Part shown: positions 59,693-64,000 of the stretch, in pieces
How positions within the stretch are numbered: position 1 is the first letter of the stretch
Layout: each line of letters starts with the position of its first letter
From: Lichenicoccus sp965276875
GTDB taxonomy: Bacteria; Pseudomonadota; Alphaproteobacteria; Acetobacterales; Acetobacteraceae
Reading direction: 5' to 3'
DNA: 64,000 nt
Assembly: GCF_965276875.1 (NCBI RefSeq)
Contig: NZ_OZ255701.1
Coordinates: 992,001-1,056,000 of the forward strand
Translations under genes and position numbers: made by a program
Notes under the pieces: generated by a model
The model's database searches: none
The model's input: the letters and a program-made list of their open reading frames with translations, nothing else
Told to the model about the DNA's origin: nothing

Positions 59693-62017
59693 ATGACGCC
59701 ACGCACGGCAGCCCTTCTCGCCGGCTCCGCTCTCTCGACGCTGGCCGCGGCGCCGGCACCTACGGCCAAGGGCGCGCAAAACATCGTCGTGGAGGCGAGC
59801 AAGGGCCATAAGAGCGCGGACGGGGTCACCGGGCTGCAGCCCGGCGGCGGCCTGATCAAAAAGGAGACGGCGCCGAAATCGCGGAGCACGGTCAGCAACG
59901 ACTACATCCAAAAGCAGGCGCCGGCACAGAGCCCGTTCATTCTGGTGCAGTTGTTGCCCGGGGTTGTGGTCTCGGAGGTGGATCCCTGGGGTATCTCGGG
60001 GGGCGCTCTGAGCATGCGCGGGCTCGACCAGACGGAGATGGCCTTCATCTGGGAGGGCTCGCCGATCGCCGATATCGGTCTCTACACCACCTACCCGTCC
60101 GAGTTCGCCGACAACGAGAACCTCGACGAGTTGAGCCTGCAACAGGGCTCCTCGAACATCGATACGCCGACGATCAACGGCTCCGGCGGGCTGTTCACCT
60201 TCCATGATCGAGATCCGACCGACCGCTTTGGCGGCCTCGCCGATTACGGCTACGGCACCTACAAATACAACCGCGAATTCATCCGGCTCGATAGCGGCCT
60301 GATCGGCAATAGCGGCTTCAAGTTCTTCGTCTCGTATTCGCACCAGCATGACGTTGCCTGGCGCGGCAGCGGCACCGATGAGAAGAACCATCTCGATTTC
60401 AAGGGCGTGGAGCAATGGGGACAGGGCAACCGGATTGCCCTCGTCGGCGCCTATCAGGAATCGGTACAGAACAGCTACACCACGCCGACGCTCGCGCAGT
60501 ACGCGCAGTTCGGCGATTCGTTGAACTTTGACGGCACCTACACGCCGGGCGACAGCAACTTCTACAAGCTCAATCGCAATCCCTACGCCAATTTCGAGAT
60601 GAGCGGGCCGTCGCACTTCACGCTGACCGATCGATTGAGCCTCAATTTCATCCCCTACATGTGGTGGGGCCAGGGCAACGCCATCATCGGTGTGCCGTTC
60701 TTCAACTCCGGCAACTACCAGGGCGCGCAACTCGTCACCGCGCCGATCAACCTGCAATTCCCATTGCCTGGGGCCGCGAATTCAGAGCAAGCCATCCTCG
60801 CCTTTCAGGACCGGCAGTTGCGCAGCGGCTTCACGCTCAAATCATACTACCATCTCGGAGCCAACACCTTCTTCGGCGGCTGGTGGTACGACTATTCCAA
60901 TGATTACGACACCGAACCCTACAGCCCGGTCAGCTATGCCGGCGAGCCGACCAGCGTCTATGGCCTCAACGGCAACATCAAGACGGCCGGCGGATTGCGG
61001 CTGCTCGGCCAGGACATCGATACCAAGACCGCGGTCAATGCATTGTTCGTCGGCGACACCATCAGCCTGCTGGCTGACCGGCTCTCGCTGCAGGTCGGCT
61101 TCAAGGAGTCTATCATCAACCGTGACGGCACCAACATGCTGCCCGGCCCGCAATATAAGTCCGTCCTCAACGACGCCCAACCGCTGCCCGCGATCTCGGC
61201 GCGCTACTTGATTGACGCGAACAGCCAGGTGTTCGCCAGTGTGACGACGAACGCCCGCTCGCCGGTCAACACCACGCTGTATAACACCTACTCCTCTGTA
61301 GACGGCTCCACGACGTTTCTTGGCGGCAGCAACGTCAAGGACGAGTACTCGATCTCCGAGGAACTCGGCTACCGTTATCAGGGCGACCTGTTCGTCGGCT
61401 CGGCGACCTATTTTCATTACAACTTCACCAACCGGCAGATCGCCAGCGTGGTCGCTGGCACCAATGGCGCGATCTCTACCGACATCAACGGCGGCGGCCA
61501 GACCTCGGACGGTATCGACGCCGAAATCGGCACCCGTCCGTTCCATCATTTCAGGCCGTATCTCTCCGGCCAGTATCTGCACACGACGATCGACAACAAC
61601 ATCGCCGCAGGCGGCGACTATCTCCCAACCGCCGGGAAGGAGGCGGTGCATAGCCCGAAATGGGTGTTCTCGGCCGCGATCGATTATGACGACGGCCGCT
61701 TTTTCGCCAATTTCAGCAACCGCTATGTCGGCCGGGAGTATGCCACCTTCATGAATGACGAGGTGTTGCCGGCGTTCTACGAAATGGACGCCGACGTCGG
61801 CCTGCGCTTACGCGATATCGGGTTTGCGAAATCGCCGACGGTGCAGCTCAACCTGATCAACCTGACCAACAATCACTTTCTGTCAGGCATCTCGACGGTC
61901 ACGACCAACGCCAAGCCCACGATCGGCAGATATGGCACCACGATTGCCGGGGCGCCGCCGACCTACTTCATCGGCGAAGGGTTTGCCGCGATCGCTACGG
62001 TCAAGACCGCCTTTTAA
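59693..62017 (+). CDS. TonB-dependent outer-membrane receptor
   Basis: About 774 aa with a signal peptide (MTPRTAALLAGSALSTLAAA). Plug-like region to about residue 210 (LVQLLPGVVVSEVDPWGISGGALSMRG), then a long beta-barrel of aromatic-rich strands, ending in a terminal Phe (VKTAF) as outer-membrane porins do. A canonical TonB box is not obvious; IVVEAS near residue 42 could serve. Ligand unknown. It may also be transcribed from the efflux operon. Its last 17 bases overlap the end of the convergent DUF2256 gene. Confidence 0.9.
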   Translation: MTPRTAALLAGSALSTLAAAPAPTAKGAQNIVVEASKGHKSADGVTGLQPGGGLIKKETAPKSRSTVSNDYIQKQAPAQSPFILVQLLPGVVVSEVDPWGISGGALSMRGLDQTEMAFIWEGSPIADIGLYTTYPSEFADNENLDELSLQQGSSNIDTPTINGSGGLFTFHDRDPTDRFGGLADYGYGTYKYNREFIRLDSGLIGNSGFKFFVSYSHQHDVAWRGSGTDEKNHLDFKGVEQWGQGNRIALVGAYQESVQNSYTTPTLAQYAQFGDSLNFDGTYTPGDSNFYKLNRNPYANFEMSGPSHFTLTDRLSLNFIPYMWWGQGNAIIGVPFFNSGNYQGAQLVTAPINLQFPLPGAANSEQAILAFQDRQLRSGFTLKSYYHLGANTFFGGWWYDYSNDYDTEPYSPVSYAGEPTSVYGLNGNIKTAGGLRLLGQDIDTKTAVNALFVGDTISLLADRLSLQVGFKESIINRDGTNMLPGPQYKSVLNDAQPLPAISARYLIDANSQVFASVTTNARSPVNTTLYNTYSSVDGSTTFLGGSNVKDEYSISEELGYRYQGDLFVGSATYFHYNFTNRQIASVVAGTNGAISTDINGGGQTSDGIDAEIGTRPFHHFRPYLSGQYLHTTIDNNIAAGGDYLPTAGKEAVHSPKWVFSAAIDYDDGRFFANFSNRYVGREYATFMNDEVLPAFYEMDADVGLRLRDIGFAKSPTVQLNLINLTNNHFLSGISTVTTNAKPTIGRYGTTIAGAPPTYFIGEGFAAIATVKTAF

Positions 62018-62150
62018 GTGCCGCCGCCCGGCTGCAGGCTTCGGAGCAATAGCGGACCTCCTGCCAGACCTTCGCCCATTTGCGTCGCCAGGCGAATGGT
62101 CGGCCGCATTGCACGCAGATCTTGGTCGGGAGGTCCGCCTTGCGGCGCAT
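62001..62150 (-). CDS. DUF2256 zinc-ribbon-like small protein
   Basis: 49 aa, short but clear: starts MRRKADLPTKICVQCGRPF, followed by AWRRKWAKVWQEVRYCSEAC. Two Cys pairs (CVQC and CSEAC) should bind one zinc; this matches the DUF2256 family. The ATG at 62150 overlaps the stop of the entericidin gene (TGATG), so it is translationally coupled. Function of the family is not known to me. Confidence 0.85.
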   Translation of the reverse strand: MRRKADLPTKICVQCGRPFAWRRKWAKVWQEVRYCSEACSRAAALKRRS

Positions 62151-62335
62151 CAGTTCTTCGAGGCGCCGGTCTTGTTGTCGATCGCATTGCCGCTGGCGTT
62201 GGCGCCGCGGGTGACGTCATGGCCGACCGCGCTGGCATCCTTGCCGGCACCGGCGATGGTGTTGCAGGCGGAGAGGCCCAGGCCGGCGGCAAGCAGGGCG
62301 GCCATGGTCAACAAGGAAGTGGTGCTGCGCGACAT
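62150..62335 (-). CDS. Entericidin A/B family lipoprotein
   Basis: 61 aa. Signal peptide with lipobox LSAC near residue 24, then the short mature entericidin sequence NTIAGAGKDASAVG. Small outer-membrane lipoprotein; in Escherichia coli EcnB/EcnA form a toxin-antidote pair linked to programmed lysis, but single entericidins are common in alphaproteobacteria without a known toxic role. The tail (HDVTRGANASGNAIDNKTGASKN) is hydrophilic. Overlaps the DUF2256 gene by one base. Confidence 0.9.
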   Translation of the reverse strand: MSRSTTSLLTMAALLAAGLGLSACNTIAGAGKDASAVGHDVTRGANASGNAIDNKTGASKN

Positions 62336-62457
62336 CGTATGCGTGCTCCAAAGGCGGATGAAAGACTCGGACCTGTAACGTCCGCGCGCGATTGAAGTTG
62401 CGATTGCCGGTTGTGTCCAGTCCCCTATGATCGCGCGACAGACGGGGGCCGCGTTGT

Positions 62458-63336
62458 ATGACCGAGGACGAGACGCACCGTATCGGCGAGGCGCTGACCG
62501 CGACGATCTCGGCGCACGGGGCGGAGCTGCATTCCATACGCACCGCGGCCGGCGCCGAACTGCTATGGCAGGCCGGACCAGCGTGGCCCCGGCATGCCCC
62601 GGTGCTGTTCCCGATCGTAGGCCGGTTGGCGGAGGACACGCTGATCCATGAGGGCGTGCCCACGCGCATGACCCAGCACGGCTTTGCCCGCGACAGGAGG
62701 TTTGATTTCGTCAGCCGCGAGCGCGATGCCTGCCGCTTGCGCCTTGACGACGACGCGCAGAGCCGCGCGATCTATCCGTTCGCCTTCGAACTTGAGATCG
62801 ACTACCGCATCGAAGGTCCGACATTGACCGTCGGCTACACCGTCTCCAACCCGTCCACGACACTCCTGCCCGCCTCGTTGGGCGCGCATCCGGCCTTCCT
62901 CTGGCCGCTTACCGCGGGTCTGCCGCGACAGGCCCATGCCATCATTTTCGAGCAGCCCGAGCCGGCGCCGGTCCGGCGGGTCGAGGACGGATTGCTCCGG
63001 CCAGACACCGAGCCCAGCCCGATCCGCGGCCGCACACTGGCACTCGACGACGCGCTGTTCACCAACGATGCACTGATCCTGGAGGCGCCGGCCAGCAGGT
63101 CGCTGCGCTACGGCGTCGCCGGCGGCCCGGGACTGCGGATCGCCTGGAGCGGCTTTCACCAGCTCGGCCTGTGGAGCAAGCCGGGTGCCGGCTTCCTCTG
63201 CATCGAGCCGTGGTCGGGCCTCGCCAGCCCGCGCGGCTTTGCCGGCGAATTCCGCGACAAGCCGCATCTGATGCGGATCCCGCCCGGCGCGTCACGCCAC
63301 TCCTCCTGGAGCGTCACCGTCGAATCCATCGCCTGA
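62458..63336 (+). CDS. Aldose 1-epimerase family protein (galactose mutarotase-like)
   Basis: About 292 aa. Galactose-mutarotase fold signatures: HGAELHSIRTAAGAELLWQ near the start, FPIVGRLAEDTL, the catalytic-type His in TQHGFARDRRF, and SLGAHPAFLWPL near residue 140. The C-terminal WSGLASPRGFAGEF carries the acid residue region. It matches the YeaD/LacX subgroup, which acts on hexose or hexose-6-phosphate anomers. Confidence 0.9.
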   Translation: MTEDETHRIGEALTATISAHGAELHSIRTAAGAELLWQAGPAWPRHAPVLFPIVGRLAEDTLIHEGVPTRMTQHGFARDRRFDFVSRERDACRLRLDDDAQSRAIYPFAFELEIDYRIEGPTLTVGYTVSNPSTTLLPASLGAHPAFLWPLTAGLPRQAHAIIFEQPEPAPVRRVEDGLLRPDTEPSPIRGRTLALDDALFTNDALILEAPASRSLRYGVAGGPGLRIAWSGFHQLGLWSKPGAGFLCIEPWSGLASPRGFAGEFRDKPHLMRIPPGASRHSSWSVTVESIA

Positions 63337-63353
63337 GCCAACAATTGGGGAAA

Positions 63354-63373
63354 TTTGCCAATGCCTCGGCAAA
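63354..63373. promoter_or_regulatory. Inverted repeat TTTGCC-N8-GGCAAA upstream of the sigma-54-like promoter
   Basis: Perfect six-base arms (63354-63359 and 63368-63373), 28 bp upstream of the -24 box of the element at 63401. It could be an activator or repressor site, or the tail hairpin of the epimerase transcript (no T-run follows). Confidence 0.35.
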
Positions 63374-63400
63374 ACCGGCGGAAGACCGGCCCACGGATTC

Positions 63401-63416
63401 TGGCACGACGCTTGCT
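63401..63416 (+). promoter_or_regulatory. Sigma-54 (RpoN) promoter-like element, full consensus
   Basis: TGGCAC (63401-63406), five bases, TTGCT (63412-63416): every consensus position of TGGCAC-N5-TTGCW matches. The implied transcript starts near 63427, about 40 nt before ATG 63467. Confidence 0.75.
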
Positions 63417-63466
63417 CCATCCCCACTATCAACCTTCCGACTAGGCCCGACCGAGGAGCCCCGCGC

Positions 63467-63880
63467 ATGGCCTACCGCCCATACGAACCCTTCCGGACCG
63501 ACCTGCAGCCGTTTGCTGCACCAAGCGACGGTGGCCGCGGCATCGCCAACATCAACTACGCCCTCTACATCGCCGGCTTCTTCACCGGCATCACCCCGTT
63601 CATCGGCGTGGTGCTGGCCTACATGAAGCGCGGCCACGCGTCCTGGCTGGTGCGCTCGCACCTGGACTGGCAGATCCGCATCTTCTGGCACTGTATCGCC
63701 TACGGCATCGGCATCGTCGTGCTGCACGCCCTCGTCGTTGGGCTCGGCTTCCTCACCTTCGGTGTCGGGCTGGTGTTCCTGATCATCCCGTGGGGGCTCG
63801 CCGCCTGGTGGCTGGTCTGGACCATCTGGGCGATCGTCAAGGGCCTGCAACGCCTGGGCCGCGACGAGCCGATCCGTTGA
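63467..63880 (+). CDS. Small membrane protein, DUF4870/Tic20-like
   Basis: 137 aa with three hydrophobic segments (residues ~30-52, ~75-95 and ~100-122) and a conserved-looking N-terminal loop (ANINYALYIAGFFTGITPF). SHLDWQIRIFW before the second segment is the pattern of small DUF4870-like membrane proteins. Role unknown. The perfect sigma-54-like promoter at 63401 suggests expression under a specific stress or nutrient signal. The last 120 bases of the window (63881-64000) show nothing further. Confidence 0.7.
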   Translation: MAYRPYEPFRTDLQPFAAPSDGGRGIANINYALYIAGFFTGITPFIGVVLAYMKRGHASWLVRSHLDWQIRIFWHCIAYGIGIVVLHALVVGLGFLTFGVGLVFLIIPWGLAAWWLVWTIWAIVKGLQRLGRDEPIR

Positions 63881-64000
63881 CCGGGTAGCAACCCGCGGAT
63901 TGGATGCTCGACGCGGCGTAGCAAAAACGTGACGTCACGCCGTGAACCCGCGAGCCTCACAGCGCCGTTATCCTACACGGATAGCTTTGAGGCGTCTGGA

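Overview
The window is GC-rich, densely coded DNA with no tRNA, rRNA, CRISPR, IS or phage signature. It looks like an alphaproteobacterial chromosome, most likely Acetobacteraceae: GC-rich codon use, an alphaproteobacterial-type rpsB/tsf pair, Bpt, ParC, an FkbM-rich glycan neighbourhood, an entericidin/DUF2256 pair and a TonB receptor all point that way. The family assignment is inferred from protein character only. Core genes (glyA, hemB, parC, recO, tsf, rpsB, dnaE, arfB) alternate with catabolic and transport modules.

Layout. 1-7.6 kb: an M14 deacylase, glyA, hemB, a penicillin-acylase-type hydrolase, bpt and a sulfotransferase-like protein. 7.7-19.9 kb: a purine/cyclic-amide catabolic locus. 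It holds urate oxidase, a hydantoinase, a molybdenum hydroxylase in two chains (fused FeS-Mo chain plus FAD chain), 5-hydroxyisourate hydrolase, a DUF3830 protein, and a tightly coupled amidase / NCS1 permease / formamidase / isochorismatase-type hydrolase operon. Between its two halves lie two decayed genes, an 8-oxoguanine-deaminase remnant and an isopenicillin-N-synthase-like oxygenase remnant. 20.2-26.5 kb: parC, then an MFS transporter, a beta-hydroxyacid dehydrogenase, an SDR and an AraC regulator. 26.8-29.5 kb: a glycine-rich, repeat-containing protein with a type I secretion-like C-terminus. 29.7-32.2 kb: rpsB-tsf-recO. 32.3-43.0 kb: small metabolic enzymes, an M16 protease, a polytopic membrane protein, and two TetR-SDR pairs arranged as mirror images around a double operator. 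43.0-49.5 kb: methyltransferase-dnaE-FkbM methyltransferase, all overlapping, opposite another membrane protein. 49.9-53.6 kb: a fused 5-oxoprolinase/hydantoinase. 54.6-62.0 kb: arfB, then a FUSC/DUF1656/HlyD/outer-membrane-factor efflux operon and a TonB-dependent receptor. The last 2 kb carry DUF2256, entericidin, an aldose-epimerase-like gene and a small membrane protein.

The most interesting regulatory signal is a set of sigma-54 (RpoN) promoter-like sequences. Two match TGGCAC-N5-TTGC exactly (13597-13612 on the minus strand before the molybdenum hydroxylase operon; 63401-63416 before the last membrane gene). One-mismatch versions lie before the amidase operon (15348-15363) and the TonB receptor (59645-59660). 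All are intergenic, correctly oriented and close to a start codon. Together with the enzymes, this suggests that the nucleobase locus is a nitrogen-scavenging regulon; that link is inference.
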